The position numbers were made by a program, and so were the translations under genes. The notes beneath the pieces were generated by a model. That model searched no databases. It was not told the DNA's origin and saw only the letters and a list, made by a program, of their open reading frames with translations. This document shows positions 42,080-50,972 of a stretch of DNA of 64,000 nt, in pieces. Numbering within the stretch: the stretch's first letter is position 1; each line of letters opens with the position of its first letter. Source of the DNA: CAYJBH01 sp964369965. Lineage in GTDB: Bacteria; Bacillota; Clostridia; Oscillospirales; Ruminococcaceae. The stretch spans positions 67,880-131,879 of the forward strand of contig CAYJGF010000003.1 of NCBI GenBank assembly GCA_964369965.1, given 5' to 3'.

Positions 42080-42664
42080 TTATCGCTTGGTTATAACATT
42101 GTCTACTATGCCGTACTCTTTAGCCTCGAGTGCGGTCATAAAGTTGTCACGATCGGTATCCTTTTCCACCACTTCCAGCGGTTTACCGGTCATGTCGGCG
42201 AGAAGTTCGTTGAGGGTATTTCTTGTTTTTAGCATACGATCGGAGTGGATGCGAATGTCACTGACCTGCCCTTGATATCCGCCGAGTGGTTGGTGAATCA
42301 TAATCTCGCTGTGTGGCAGGGCAAGTCGTTTGCCCTTGGTGCCGGAGGCGAGCAGGAATGCACCCATCGACGCCGCCATACCGATGCAAATTGTGGATAT
42401 ATCGCATTTTATATAGTTCATGGTATCGTATATTGCCATGCCGGCGGTGACGGAACCGCCCGGGCTGTTGATATAAAAACTAATGTCTTTTTCCGGATCC
42501 TGACCTTCAAGATAGAGCAGTTGTGCGACGATAAGACTTGCGGTCACGTCGTTCACTTGATCGGACAGCATGATGATTCTATCGTTAAGAAGTCGCGAGA
42601 AAATATCATAGCTACGCTCGCCGCGGCTGGTCTGTTCAACCACCATCGGGACTAAATTACTCAT
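42080..42664 (-). CDS. clpP: ATP-dependent Clp protease proteolytic subunit ClpP
   Basis: A 194-residue serine protease. Catalytic Ser lies in GMAASMGAFLL (about 97), His in LPHSEIMIHQPLGG (about 122) and Asp in the later segment near DTDRDNF (about 171). The family N-terminus NLVPMVVEQTSRGERSYDI is present. ATG 42664 gives the normal start. A TTG two codons earlier has better Shine-Dalgarno spacing, so the exact N-terminus is open by two residues. Lies between tig and clpX. Confidence 0.97.
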   Translation of the reverse strand: MSNLVPMVVEQTSRGERSYDIFSRLLNDRIIMLSDQVNDVTASLIVAQLLYLEGQDPEKDISFYINSPGGSVTAGMAIYDTMNYIKCDISTICIGMAASMGAFLLASGTKGKRLALPHSEIMIHQPLGGYQGQVSDIRIHSDRMLKTRNTLNELLADMTGKPLEVVEKDTDRDNFMTALEAKEYGIVDNVITKR

Positions 42665-42706
42665 ATACAAACCATTTCCTTTCCTGTAAAATTGCTTTGA
42701 TAAAGG

Positions 42707-44046
42707 TTACTCTTCGGTTTTTTCGACCTTTTCATCCTTTGCGGTTTTCTTTTTCTTTGCGGGGGCTTTTTTTGCGGATAGTTTTGCGGACTCCTTGATA
42801 AAGTCGAGAGTCTTGTTGAGTGCGAGGTCTTTCATTACATCGTCGACCGGAATAATGTCGCGAACCTTGTCCGCCTCCATCTTATATGCCTCGGCAATGC
42901 GTGCTATTTCCTTTTCAAGATCCTCGTCGTTCGCCTTAATGCCCTCAAGCTCCGAAATCTTCTCCAGTGCAAGACGGGTTTTAACCTGACGTGTTGCCTC
43001 CTCCTCAAAGCCTTTGCGGAAGCCTTCCATATCCTGACCGAGGTATTTCATGTAGGTATCGAGATTTAGCCCTTGACCTTGCAGACGGTGCTCAAAGTCG
43101 TGCACCATGTCGTTGACTCGATTTTCAAACATGACGGGCGGTATATCACCCTCAACACCGGCAACAATCTGCTCCATCAGCTCATTTTCAAGGTTGGTCG
43201 CCGCCTGCGCCTCTTTCCCCTCGGCAATCTCCTTTTTAAAGCTCTCTTTAAGCTCATCAAGGGTGTTGTACTCCGAGACATCCTTGGCAAACTCGTCGTC
43301 CGCCTCGGGTAGTTCGTTATATTTAACCTCGATTAGCTTGACCTTAAACACAGCTGCTTTACCCGCAAGCTCGTCGGCGTGATACTCCTCGGGGAAGCTG
43401 ACGTTGACATCAAACTCCTCCCCTGCTGAGTGCCCGACCACCTGCTCCTCAAAGCCGGGGATAAACTGACCGCTACCGAGCACGAGTGAAAAATCCTCAC
43501 CCTTACCGCCGGGGAATGCGACATCGTCCACAAAGCCCTCAAAGTTGATTATGGTGGTGTCGCCATCCTGTGCCGCACCATCGCGCTCAATAAGTCGAGC
43601 ATTTCTTTTGAGCATCTCATCAAGGCGAGCGGTTATCTCCTCGTCGGTGACAGTATTGTCCGCTTTGCTAGCCTTTAAACCTTTATATGTGCCGACATTA
43701 ATCTCCGGCTTGACGGTGACCGAGATATTTATTAATAGACCGTCTCGTCGATGCTCTCGATGTCAACGCTTGGTCGGTCGACCGGCTCGAGGTTTAGCTC
43801 TTTAACAGCACCCTCATAGTGGTCGGGGAATATATCATTTATAGCATCGTTATAAAAAGCGTCCTTGCCGTACATCTTCTCGATAAGATGCTTCGGCGCT
43901 TTACCTTTTCTAAACCCGGGGACGTTAAACTGCTTTTGATTTCTTTTAAACACCTTTGAGACCGCCGCATTAAAATCCTCGGCGGAGATTTTACCGCTCA
44001 TCTCATATGTAGAGTTCTCGCCTTTTTGATGCTTTAGTATTTCCAT
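42707..44046 (-). pseudogene. tig: Trigger factor gene with a single-base frameshift
   Basis: Trigger factor, the ribosome-bound chaperone and prolyl isomerase. The N-terminal part (44046-43732) has the ribosome-binding motif NVPGFRKGKAPKHLIEK and ends DIESIDETVY-stop. The remainder continues in another frame from about 43738: INISVTVKPEINVGTYKGL, then the FKBP domain (DTTIINFEGFVD..., GSGQFIPGFEEQ) and the C-terminal domain to 42707. From ATG 44046 to the stop the gene spans 1340 nt, one short of a multiple of three. Restoring one base near 43732-43740 gives a normal 446-residue protein. The break is either a sequence error or a recent mutation. The ATG at 44046 is preferred to TTG 44067. 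Confidence 0.9.
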
Positions 44047-44095
44047 TCTTCGTTCCGTTCCTTTCAAAACTTCTATATTATTTTATTCGAAGTTT

Positions 44096-44124
44096 ATTAT
44101 AGCATACAAGCGGTATAATTACAA
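44096..44124 (-). promoter_or_regulatory. Promoter of the tig-clpP-clpX operon
   Basis: Minus strand TTGTAA (44124-44119), 17-nt spacer, TATAAT (44101-44096) with TGC ahead (extended -10). The leader to the tig ATG is about 45 nt. Confidence 0.65.
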
Positions 44125-44147
44125 GCTATTTTTATAATAGAAATAAA

Positions 44148-44176
44148 TTGCATTTACTTTATATTTATGTTAAAAT
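44148..44176 (+). promoter_or_regulatory. Promoter of lepA
   Basis: TTGCAT (44148-44153), 17-nt spacer, TAAAAT (44171-44176). Predicted start near 44183, 28 nt before the lepA ATG at 44211. It shares the 164-nt divergent region with the tig promoter. Confidence 0.6.
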
Positions 44177-44210
44177 AAGTAAACACGTACCATCGGGACA
44201 AATTATAAGC

Positions 44211-46013
44211 ATGAACAGACAAGAAAACATCCGAAATTTCAGTATTATTGCACATATAGACCACGGCAAATCCACCCTCGCCGACCGGATATTGGAGAAG
44301 ACCAGTGCCGTCGAGCAACGTCTAATGGAAAATCAACTGCTGGACAATATGGACATCGAGCGGGAGCGCGGTATCACCATCAAGGCGCGCGCTGTGACCA
44401 TCGACTACACCTCCGCCGACGGGAAACGCTATGAGCTCAACCTCATCGACACCCCGGGGCATGTCGACTTCAACTATGAGGTCAGCCGTTCCCTCGCCGC
44501 CTGTGAGGGTGCGATACTGGTGGTGGACGCGGCACAAGGGGTGGAGGCGCAGACCCTCGCTAATACCTATCTTGCGGTGGACGGCGGTCTTGAAATTGTC
44601 CCCATCATCAACAAAATCGATCTGCCGAGCGCCGACCCGGAGCGCGTCGCCGGCGAGGTGGAGGATATCATCGGCATCCCCTGTATGGAGGCACCCCGTG
44701 TCTCGGCAAAGCAGGGTATCGGCATTGAGGAGGTGTTGGAATCCATTGTCCACAACGTCCCACCGCCCTCCGGTGATATAGATGCGCCGCTTCGCGCCCT
44801 AATTTTTGACAGCGTCTATGACAGCTATAAGGGCGTCATAGTCTATGTCCGTGTGGTGGACGGCAGTGTCTCGGTCGGTGAAACGATAAAAATGTTCCGC
44901 TCCGGCACGGAGTATGTAGTCACCGAGGTTGGGCACAACGGCGCAATCTCCATGGCACCGACCGGCTCGCTACACGCAGGCCAGGTCGGATATATCTGCG
45001 CCTCTATCAAAAACGTGCGCGACACCCGCGTCGGCGACACCGTCACCATCGCCGATAACGCCGCGGTCGAGCCACTGCCCGGTTATCGACCTGTTGTGCC
45101 GATGGTATTCTGTGGTATCTACCCTGCCGACGGCAGTCGATACAACGACCTGCGCGATGCCCTTGATCGACTTTCGCTCAACGATGCCTCCCTCTCCTTT
45201 ATCCCTGAGACCTCGGTCGCGCTCGGCTTTGGCTTTCGCTGTGGATTTTTGGGGCTACTTCATTTAGAGGTGGTTATCGAGCGGCTGGAGCGCGAGTATA
45301 TGATGGAGTTGGTCACCACCGCCCCGTCGGTGGAATACGGTCTAACCCTCACCGACGGCACAAAACTGATGATTGACAACCCGACCAACTACCCCGAGGT
45401 CACCAAGATTGCAAGCAGTGAGGAGCCTTTTGTCAATGCGCATATCTACACCCCAAGTGACTATGTCGGCGCGCTGATGGAGTTGTGTCAGGAGCGTCGC
45501 GGCATATTCAAGGACATGAAATATATCGACACCACCCGTGTCGACCTGCACTATCTTTTGCCGCTCGGCGAGATTGTCTATGACTTTTTTGATACCATAA
45601 AGAGCCGCTCACGCGGATATGCGAGCTATGAATATGAACTGTGCGGATATGAAAAATCCAAACTTTGCCGCCTTGATATCCTGCTCAACGGTGATGTTGT
45701 GGACGCATTCTCACTCATAGTACATGCCGACAAGGCATATGAGCGCGGTCGCAAGATTGCGGAAAAATTAAAACAGAGTATCCCGAGACAGATGTTCGAG
45801 ATACCCATTCAGGCGGCTATAGGCGGTAAAATCATCGCGCGTGAGACGGTCAGCGCAATGAGAAAAGACGTGCTTGCAAAATGTTACGGCGGTGACATCA
45901 CACGCAAGAAAAAACTGTTGGAAAAGCAAAAAGAGGGCAAAAAGAAGATGCGCCAGCTCGGCAGTGTCGAGGTGCCGAGTGAGGCATTCACCGCGGTGCT
46001 GAAATTGGACTAA
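44211..46013 (+). CDS. lepA: Elongation factor 4 (LepA), back-translocating GTPase
   Basis: A 600-residue translation factor. G1 is IIAHIDHGKSTLADRIL, G3 DTPGHVDF and G4 NKIDLP. The LepA-specific C-terminal domain with KLCRLDILLNGD, and then KKKLLEKQKEGKKKM, replaces EF-G domain IV. Length equals the family norm. The reading frame is open to 44148, but the promoter lies in that part, so ATG 44211 is right. The gene converges on rsgA with a 17-nt gap and no clear terminator. Confidence 0.97.
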   Translation: MNRQENIRNFSIIAHIDHGKSTLADRILEKTSAVEQRLMENQLLDNMDIERERGITIKARAVTIDYTSADGKRYELNLIDTPGHVDFNYEVSRSLAACEGAILVVDAAQGVEAQTLANTYLAVDGGLEIVPIINKIDLPSADPERVAGEVEDIIGIPCMEAPRVSAKQGIGIEEVLESIVHNVPPPSGDIDAPLRALIFDSVYDSYKGVIVYVRVVDGSVSVGETIKMFRSGTEYVVTEVGHNGAISMAPTGSLHAGQVGYICASIKNVRDTRVGDTVTIADNAAVEPLPGYRPVVPMVFCGIYPADGSRYNDLRDALDRLSLNDASLSFIPETSVALGFGFRCGFLGLLHLEVVIERLEREYMMELVTTAPSVEYGLTLTDGTKLMIDNPTNYPEVTKIASSEEPFVNAHIYTPSDYVGALMELCQERRGIFKDMKYIDTTRVDLHYLLPLGEIVYDFFDTIKSRSRGYASYEYELCGYEKSKLCRLDILLNGDVVDAFSLIVHADKAYERGRKIAEKLKQSIPRQMFEIPIQAAIGGKIIARETVSAMRKDVLAKCYGGDITRKKKLLEKQKEGKKKMRQLGSVEVPSEAFTAVLKLD

Positions 46014-46030
46014 TACTTGGAATACCCCAA

Positions 46031-47098
46031 CTAATACTTTTTCCTGCGCTGTTCCTTTGCGAACCGGCGCAGGTTTTTCATACCACCGACATCCTTTGCC
46101 ATCCTGTCCAGCTTTTTCACCTCAATCTCCTTTGCGGACAGACCCTCGTATCCCGCCTCGTTTTTAATCTTCATGTAGTTTTCAAAGCGTCTTGCATCAA
46201 GGACTCCCTCATCAATTGACGCCATCACCGCACACCCCGGCTCACCTTGGTGGGTGCAGTCGTGAAATCTGCATTCTTTGGCAAGGTCGCTTATATCCTC
46301 AAAAGTTTTGCCGAGGTCCGCGCTTTCAACCCCGAGCTCACGCATACCCGGTGTGTCTATCAACACCCCGCCGTATGGCGAGGGAAACATCTCCCTGCCG
46401 GTGGTGGTATGCCGACCCTTATCATCGTTTGACACCTCATTTGTGGCAATTATATCCTGACCTAAAAGTATGTTTATCAAGGTCGATTTCCCTACCCCGG
46501 AAGAGCCTATAAATGCGGCAGTCGTCCCTTTAACAAGATGTTTTGACAACCTTTCACCGATGTCGTTATCAAACTTTGACAGGGTGATAACCTCGGAGTA
46601 TAGACTGACGCGCTCCACCTGTGATACCATCTCATCAATATTATCACACAAATCAGCCTTAGTGAGAAGAATTACCGGCGTCGTGTTACTGTCCCACGCA
46701 ACGCTCAGATACCGCTCAAGCCTGCTGAGATTAAAGTTATTATTGAGTGACATGCAGATGAAAACTGTGTCGATGTTGGCAGCAACGCATTGTGATTGCC
46801 CACTAACGCCAACTGCGGAGCGCAAAAAGACACTTTTTCTTGTCAATATATTGTGGATTATTGCTTTGTCACCATCAAAAACCGGTGAAATCATCACAAA
46901 GTCACCGACGGTGGGAAAATCGGACAGGTCGGTGGTCGAATGGCGGAACTTGCCGGATATTTCGGCGGTCACATATTCGTTTTGGGTCACGATTTTATAG
47001 CTACCCTTGTGTTGTGCAACCACGCGCGCCGTTATTAAATCGGGATACAAAAGCGCCTCATTAACAAATCGCTCGCTGATGCCGTATCGGTCCAACAT
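46031..47098 (-). CDS. rsgA: Small ribosomal subunit biogenesis GTPase RsgA
   Basis: A 355-residue circularly permuted GTPase acting in late 30S maturation. The order is an N-terminal OB fold (about 20-110), G4 TKAD near 155, G1 GSSGVGKSTLIN near 205, then G3 DTPGMRELG near 250. The C-terminal zinc site CRFHDCTHQGEPGCAV follows at about 280. It is longer than typical RsgA (about 300) because of an N-terminal extension before the OB fold (RYGISERFVNEALLYPD), a form seen in many Firmicutes. It follows purF by 5 nt. Confidence 0.92.
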   Translation of the reverse strand: MLDRYGISERFVNEALLYPDLITARVVAQHKGSYKIVTQNEYVTAEISGKFRHSTTDLSDFPTVGDFVMISPVFDGDKAIIHNILTRKSVFLRSAVGVSGQSQCVAANIDTVFICMSLNNNFNLSRLERYLSVAWDSNTTPVILLTKADLCDNIDEMVSQVERVSLYSEVITLSKFDNDIGERLSKHLVKGTTAAFIGSSGVGKSTLINILLGQDIIATNEVSNDDKGRHTTTGREMFPSPYGGVLIDTPGMRELGVESADLGKTFEDISDLAKECRFHDCTHQGEPGCAVMASIDEGVLDARRFENYMKIKNEAGYEGLSAKEIEVKKLDRMAKDVGGMKNLRRFAKEQRRKKY

Positions 47099-47103
47099 AC
47101 CTA

Positions 47104-48513
47104 TTAAATCTCCAACTCCTGCTTGTTTATAGATGAAACTTTATGACCGGTGAAACAGTCGGTGCAAAAGTCAAGGCTGCAACCTTTACAGGAGTCGCGA
47201 AGCCCCTCAATACTTATATATCCGAGGCTGTCGGCGCCGATTTTTTGTCGAATTTCCTCGATGCTCATGTTGTTGGCAATCAAATTTTCTTCATTATCAA
47301 TGTCGGTGCCATAGTGGCAGGTGTACAAAAACGGCGGTGACGAAACCCGCATGTGCACCTCCCTCGCGCCGGCGTTTTTGAGTGCGGTTATAATGCGCTC
47401 GCTGGTGGTGCCACGCACGATGGAGTCGTCCACCAACACGACCCGTTTGCCCTCTACATTATAGGAAAGTGGGTTGAGTTTAAGGCGCACCGCATTGTCA
47501 CGCAGCTCCTTTGTGGGGTAAATAAAACTGCGTCCTATATACCTGTTTTTTACAAAGCCGGTGGAGAGTGGTATGCCACTGCCGGCACTGTATCCGGCGG
47601 CGGCCTCCAGCCCCGAGTCCGGCACACCGCAGACGATATCGGCATCGACAGGGTACTCCTTAGCAAGGCGCACACCCATGTTGTATCGTGATTCATAGAC
47701 ACTCAACCCGTCGATAATCGAGTCCGGACGGGAAAAATAGACATACTCAAATATACATAGTCCGGCACCGTGACGTCGGTCGGTCAAAACAACCTCCTCA
47801 CGGACAATTTCGCCGTCCTCAATGACTATAATCTCCCCCGGTTTTATGTCACGCACAAAGTCAAATCCACCGGAGGTGAGTGCGCAACTCTCGGAAGCAA
47901 TTGCATATCCGAGCTCACTCTCACCGAGACATAGCGGGCGGTATCCGTCCGGGTCGCGCAGGGCGATGAGCTTGTTATCACTGCTCGCAATCACAAGGGA
48001 AAATGCGCCCTGTAAATATTTACATGCCTTAATAGTGCCCTTGACGCTGTCCATCTCACGCGTGGTATAGTATGCAATGAGCGACGACACCACCTCGCTG
48101 TCGCTGGTGGCGTGGAAGTTGAGCCCGAAACCTTTAAGACCGTCACGCAGTTGCCGCGCGTTGGTGAGATTGCCGTTGTGGGCGGTGGCGATGCGACCGG
48201 TGAGATATTCCACAATAAAGGGGCCGACATTCTCCGAGGTATTGGAGCCGGTGGTGGAGTAGCGCGCGTGACCCACCGAAATACGACCGGAGGGGAGCTT
48301 ATCCAGAACATTTTTGGTGAACACCTCCGACACAAGACCGACATTTTTGTGATAGAGTATTTTATTGTCGGTGACAACTGCAATACCGGCACCCTCCTGA
48401 CCGCGGTGTTGCAACGCTAAAAGACCGTTATAGGTAATGCCGGCGGCAATATTCCCCTTGGCATAGACCCCAAAAACACCGCACTCCTCGCGGAGTTTAT
48501 CGCTTTGATACAT
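47104..48513 (-). CDS. purF: Amidophosphoribosyltransferase PurF
   Basis: A 469-residue enzyme of the first committed purine step. The catalytic Cys is residue 11 (EECGVFGVY), preceded by a ten-residue propeptide as in the Bacillus enzyme. The glutaminase domain includes GHARYSTTG; the PRPP site is VVLVDDSIVRGTT. Cysteines in GLCIFEYVYF, TCHYGTD and CKGCSLDFC fit the four ligands of the Fe-S cluster of Bacillus-type PurF. Here purF stands apart from other pur genes and is followed by rsgA. A leader of about 65 nt contains an 8-bp hairpin. Confidence 0.95.
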   Translation of the reverse strand: MYQSDKLREECGVFGVYAKGNIAAGITYNGLLALQHRGQEGAGIAVVTDNKILYHKNVGLVSEVFTKNVLDKLPSGRISVGHARYSTTGSNTSENVGPFIVEYLTGRIATAHNGNLTNARQLRDGLKGFGLNFHATSDSEVVSSLIAYYTTREMDSVKGTIKACKYLQGAFSLVIASSDNKLIALRDPDGYRPLCLGESELGYAIASESCALTSGGFDFVRDIKPGEIIVIEDGEIVREEVVLTDRRHGAGLCIFEYVYFSRPDSIIDGLSVYESRYNMGVRLAKEYPVDADIVCGVPDSGLEAAAGYSAGSGIPLSTGFVKNRYIGRSFIYPTKELRDNAVRLKLNPLSYNVEGKRVVLVDDSIVRGTTSERIITALKNAGAREVHMRVSSPPFLYTCHYGTDIDNEENLIANNMSIEEIRQKIGADSLGYISIEGLRDSCKGCSLDFCTDCFTGHKVSSINKQELEI

Positions 48514-48558
48514 CGGATTATTCCCCTATTATATTTATTTTGACATATATTTGCTTAC

Positions 48559-48577
48559 GGACGACCACAGGTCGCCC
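48559..48577. repeat. Palindromic repeat copy in the purF leader
   Basis: GGACGACC (48559-48566) and GGTCGCCC (48570-48577) form an 8-bp hairpin (one G-U) with loop ACA, continuing into CCTACA. The layout CGGAC-stem-CCCTACA recurs at 60961-60987. It lies between the purF promoter and start codon, so it is transcribed as part of the 5' leader. Confidence 0.6.
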
Positions 48578-48585
48578 CTACAATA

Positions 48586-48613
48586 ATTATACCATTATGC
48601 ATAATTTTGTCAA
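48586..48613 (-). promoter_or_regulatory. Promoter of purF-rsgA
   Basis: Minus strand TTGACA (48613-48608), 16-nt spacer, TATAAT (48591-48586). Both boxes are perfect. I see neither a purine riboswitch nor a clear PurR box in the leader. Confidence 0.7.
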
Positions 48614-48637
48614 TATGATTAAGGTGGAATAAAAAGA

Positions 48638-49972
48638 TTATTTCAAATCAAAAACATCCTCCAAAATATTTTCGGTATCGATGGTGGAAACTAAACGTGT
48701 TCCGGACTCATGGACCATCAGCTGGACGCCCGACATCTGCACCGTTGCACTGCTCGAGCTGCCGGAGATATAGTCCGCGTCATTTGTCGACGCAAAGACT
48801 ATGGTCAGTTTTTCATACAGTCCCTCTGCGTCCTCCTCGGTGCCGTAGAACATTAAAATGCCGTTTTCTATGTCCACCACCGCGAAATTTTCGTTCTGTT
48901 GCGCCGCGAATTGTGCTACCGAGCCGTAATTCATCGCCTCCTCAATACGTACTGCGTCATAAATTATGAGTGGTATATCGATATTAAACCCGCCGTTGCC
49001 GGACGAGCCTTGATAAAATATGACATCCACATCCTCGCCGGTCTGAATGACACCCTTGGTGGCGAGCTTTATGTCGTACGGTATAGATATTCCACTCGCC
49101 TCATTCTCTTCAAAAAATTCCATTCCGGCATAGTACAGCTCATCCGGTGCACCGCGTGTTATCATGGATACATGTTGATGCACCTGATCGATATCGTCAA
49201 AATAGTAGCCGTGTATGGTGAAAAGTCCGCGTGCGTCACGACCGTAGTTGTCATGCAAATTCGTATCATACCAATCCTGCAAAATCACGCTGACCACCTC
49301 GGGGTTATTCTGGGTAATCGGTCCGCGTACATTTTCCACAAATTCCCTCGGTGTGTCCATGTAGCGGAAGATGTCCTTTAACATCGGCTCGGTATCGCCC
49401 GGTATCGGGGAGTTCAGCTCGCCGCCGTCGGTGGGTGGCACGGCGTTGTCCTCGGTGGTGCTGTCGGGCAAATCAATTTCCTCCCCTATCCAGGAGTAGA
49501 CCGATTCTGTTGCGACATCGCCGATATCCTGTGTGGATATAAGTTCATCTTTTATGCCGTCATAAACAAATATGTATTCGCCAAGTTTATCGTCATAGCT
49601 GCCACCGTCCACCGCAAAAGTTAAGATGGCATAATTTTCATCATCCGGCAAATTTTCCATCGTATAACTACCATAGACATCATATCGTTGACCGCCCGAT
49701 ATCACATCCATTGTATAGGTGTCCGCCATATCGCTAAAGGCTATGAACGGGATCACAACACCGTCAAAAATCTTGCCGTCGCTGCCCTCAAAGCACGCAT
49801 AACCGTTATAATACTCGTTTTCATACTCGGTAAAATCCGGCTCGTCCGGCATTTCGCCGTCATATGCAACAGCCTCGAACGCCTCCACAATCTCTAAGAT
49901 GGCAAACAACTCGGAACAACCGGTCAAAAACAGTGCCGTCGACAACAATAATGCCAAAATAATATTTTTCAT
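48638..49972 (-). CDS. Acidic lipoprotein of unknown function
   Basis: A 444-residue protein with a lipoprotein signal peptide: basic start, hydrophobic run, and lipobox LTGC at residues 16-19, so Cys19 is the lipidated residue. The mature part is very acidic, with a linker of Thr, Glu and Pro around 165-195 (DSTTEDNAVPPTDGG). The N-terminal region before the linker and the C-terminal region (about 200-444) may be two domains. No catalytic motif is evident and I do not recognise a family. Start ATG with AAGGGA upstream; an extended -10 (TGATAAAAT) lies near 50003-50011. It is a single-gene unit between purF and thiT. Confidence 0.75.
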   Translation of the reverse strand: MKNIILALLLSTALFLTGCSELFAILEIVEAFEAVAYDGEMPDEPDFTEYENEYYNGYACFEGSDGKIFDGVVIPFIAFSDMADTYTMDVISGGQRYDVYGSYTMENLPDDENYAILTFAVDGGSYDDKLGEYIFVYDGIKDELISTQDIGDVATESVYSWIGEEIDLPDSTTEDNAVPPTDGGELNSPIPGDTEPMLKDIFRYMDTPREFVENVRGPITQNNPEVVSVILQDWYDTNLHDNYGRDARGLFTIHGYYFDDIDQVHQHVSMITRGAPDELYYAGMEFFEENEASGISIPYDIKLATKGVIQTGEDVDVIFYQGSSGNGGFNIDIPLIIYDAVRIEEAMNYGSVAQFAAQQNENFAVVDIENGILMFYGTEEDAEGLYEKLTIVFASTNDADYISGSSSSATVQMSGVQLMVHESGTRLVSTIDTENILEDVFDLK

Positions 49973-50074
49973 TATTTTATCCCTTGTTTATTTCTTAAGA
50001 CTATTTTATCAAATGCATTTATATAAATAAATGGAGTATCTTCACAAAAAAAAATCTTAATATAGTCAAATCGG

Positions 50075-50103
50075 TTGACAAATAAATAATCTCGTATTAT
50101 AAT
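50075..50103 (+). promoter_or_regulatory. Promoter of the thiT transcript
   Basis: Perfect consensus TTGACA (50075-50080), 17-nt spacer, TATAAT (50098-50103). The predicted start, near 50110, falls just before the TPP riboswitch. Confidence 0.8.
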
Positions 50104-50113
50104 TATGCATGAT

Positions 50114-50264
50114 TGAACAGGGGCGCACAAACTGACACTTTGTGTCAGTTTGTTAAACTAATGCAAGCATTAGTTTGTTAAAATGTTGATGAAACTATTT
50201 TAACGCTGAGACGCAGGTAATGCGGACCCTTAAACCTGATCCGGATAATGCCGGCGTAGGAAGT
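50114..50264 (+). promoter_or_regulatory. TPP riboswitch (THI element) with an expanded P3 arm
   Basis: The conserved TPP aptamer parts are all present. ACAGGGGCGC opens near 50117, GCTGAGA lies at 50204-50210, then ACCCTT, ACCTGATC, a GGATAATGCC segment and GCGTAGGAAG near 50262. Together these give P1, P2, J3-2, P4 and P5. Between GGGGCGC and GCTGAGA, where a short P3 is usual, there are about 80 nt. These fold as three consecutive perfect hairpins (12, 10 and 8 bp). The element lies between a consensus promoter and the ThiT gene, with a terminator downstream, so it should turn off thiamine uptake when TPP is plentiful. Confidence 0.92.
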
Positions 50265-50276
50265 TTGACTTTTTTG

Positions 50277-50309
50277 CGCCTTGGATTATTTCCAAAGGCG
50301 TATTTTTTT
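50277..50309 (+). terminator. Riboswitch-controlled intrinsic terminator
   Basis: CGCCTT (50277-50282) pairs with AAGGCG (50295-50300), continued by GGA/TCC after a bulged A, and is followed by TATTTTTTT. It lies 13 nt after the TPP aptamer and 47 nt before thiT, the expected site of an expression platform. Confidence 0.8.
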
Positions 50310-50355
50310 GTCACTGTTCAATATTTGTACGATATGAACATTAGAAAGGAACAAA

Positions 50356-50967
50356 ATGAGCAGAACAAGAATTTTAGTGGAATCCGCAATCCTCCTCGCC
50401 ATCGCCACCATGTTGAGCTTTTTCCCGAAGTTTGAGGGGCTTTGGGCGAACGGAGGGAGCGTGACTGTATGCAGTATGCTACCGATTATAGTCGTAAGTT
50501 ACCGCCACGGCATAAAATGGGGGCTTTTGACCGGCTTTGCATTTAGCATTTTGCAGCTTGTTACCGGAGGTTTCACCACCATTGGCGTGGAGCTATCCAC
50601 AGTAATACTCGCACTGTTACTCGATTATATCCTGCCCTACACCGTCATTGGGCTCGGCGGTATCTTTAAAAATCGCATAAAAAAACCGCCCCTCGCGCTC
50701 GCGGCAGGGACGGTGTGTGTGCTGATACTGCGGTACATATCACATCTAATCAGCGGTGTTGTGCTCTGGAAAAGCATCGAGTACGCACAGGAAGTTTTTA
50801 CCGAGGACACCTCATTTATCGGGGAATGGGCGCTCGGCAGTTTCAGTGGTGACGCACTTTTCAATGCCTACAACATAATATATAACGGCTCCTACATGCT
50901 GCCGGAGATAATAATAACAACGATAGGCGCGTTAATTGTGGGGAAAATTCTTTTGACGAAAAACTAA
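50356..50967 (+). CDS. thiT: ECF thiamine transporter S component ThiT
   Basis: A 203-residue membrane protein with about six helices, the substrate-binding subunit of an energy-coupling factor transporter. ThiT-like stretches are GGSVTVCSMLPII, the Arg-containing VVSYRHGIKWGLLTGF and, near the C-terminus, YNGSYMLPE. The upstream TPP riboswitch independently supports thiamine as substrate. The shared EcfA/EcfT energising module is not in the window. ATG with AGAAAGGAAC upstream. Confidence 0.95.
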   Translation: MSRTRILVESAILLAIATMLSFFPKFEGLWANGGSVTVCSMLPIIVVSYRHGIKWGLLTGFAFSILQLVTGGFTTIGVELSTVILALLLDYILPYTVIGLGGIFKNRIKKPPLALAAGTVCVLILRYISHLISGVVLWKSIEYAQEVFTEDTSFIGEWALGSFSGDALFNAYNIIYNGSYMLPEIIITTIGALIVGKILLTKN

Positions 50968-50972
50968 AGGTG

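Noticed and set aside
43616..43740. Programmed frameshift in trigger factor
   Set aside because: No slippery heptamer or following pseudoknot is evident at the junction, and trigger factor is not known to use recoding. A sequence error or mutation is simpler.
48514..48637. Purine riboswitch or PurR box upstream of purF
   Set aside because: I looked for the purine aptamer core and for a paired PurR-type motif and found neither. Only a promoter and a dispersed palindrome are present.
50116..50210. CRISPR-like array or small mobile element in the thiT leader
   Set aside because: The repeats are inverted, not direct, and differ from each other. The region is bounded by TPP aptamer segments.
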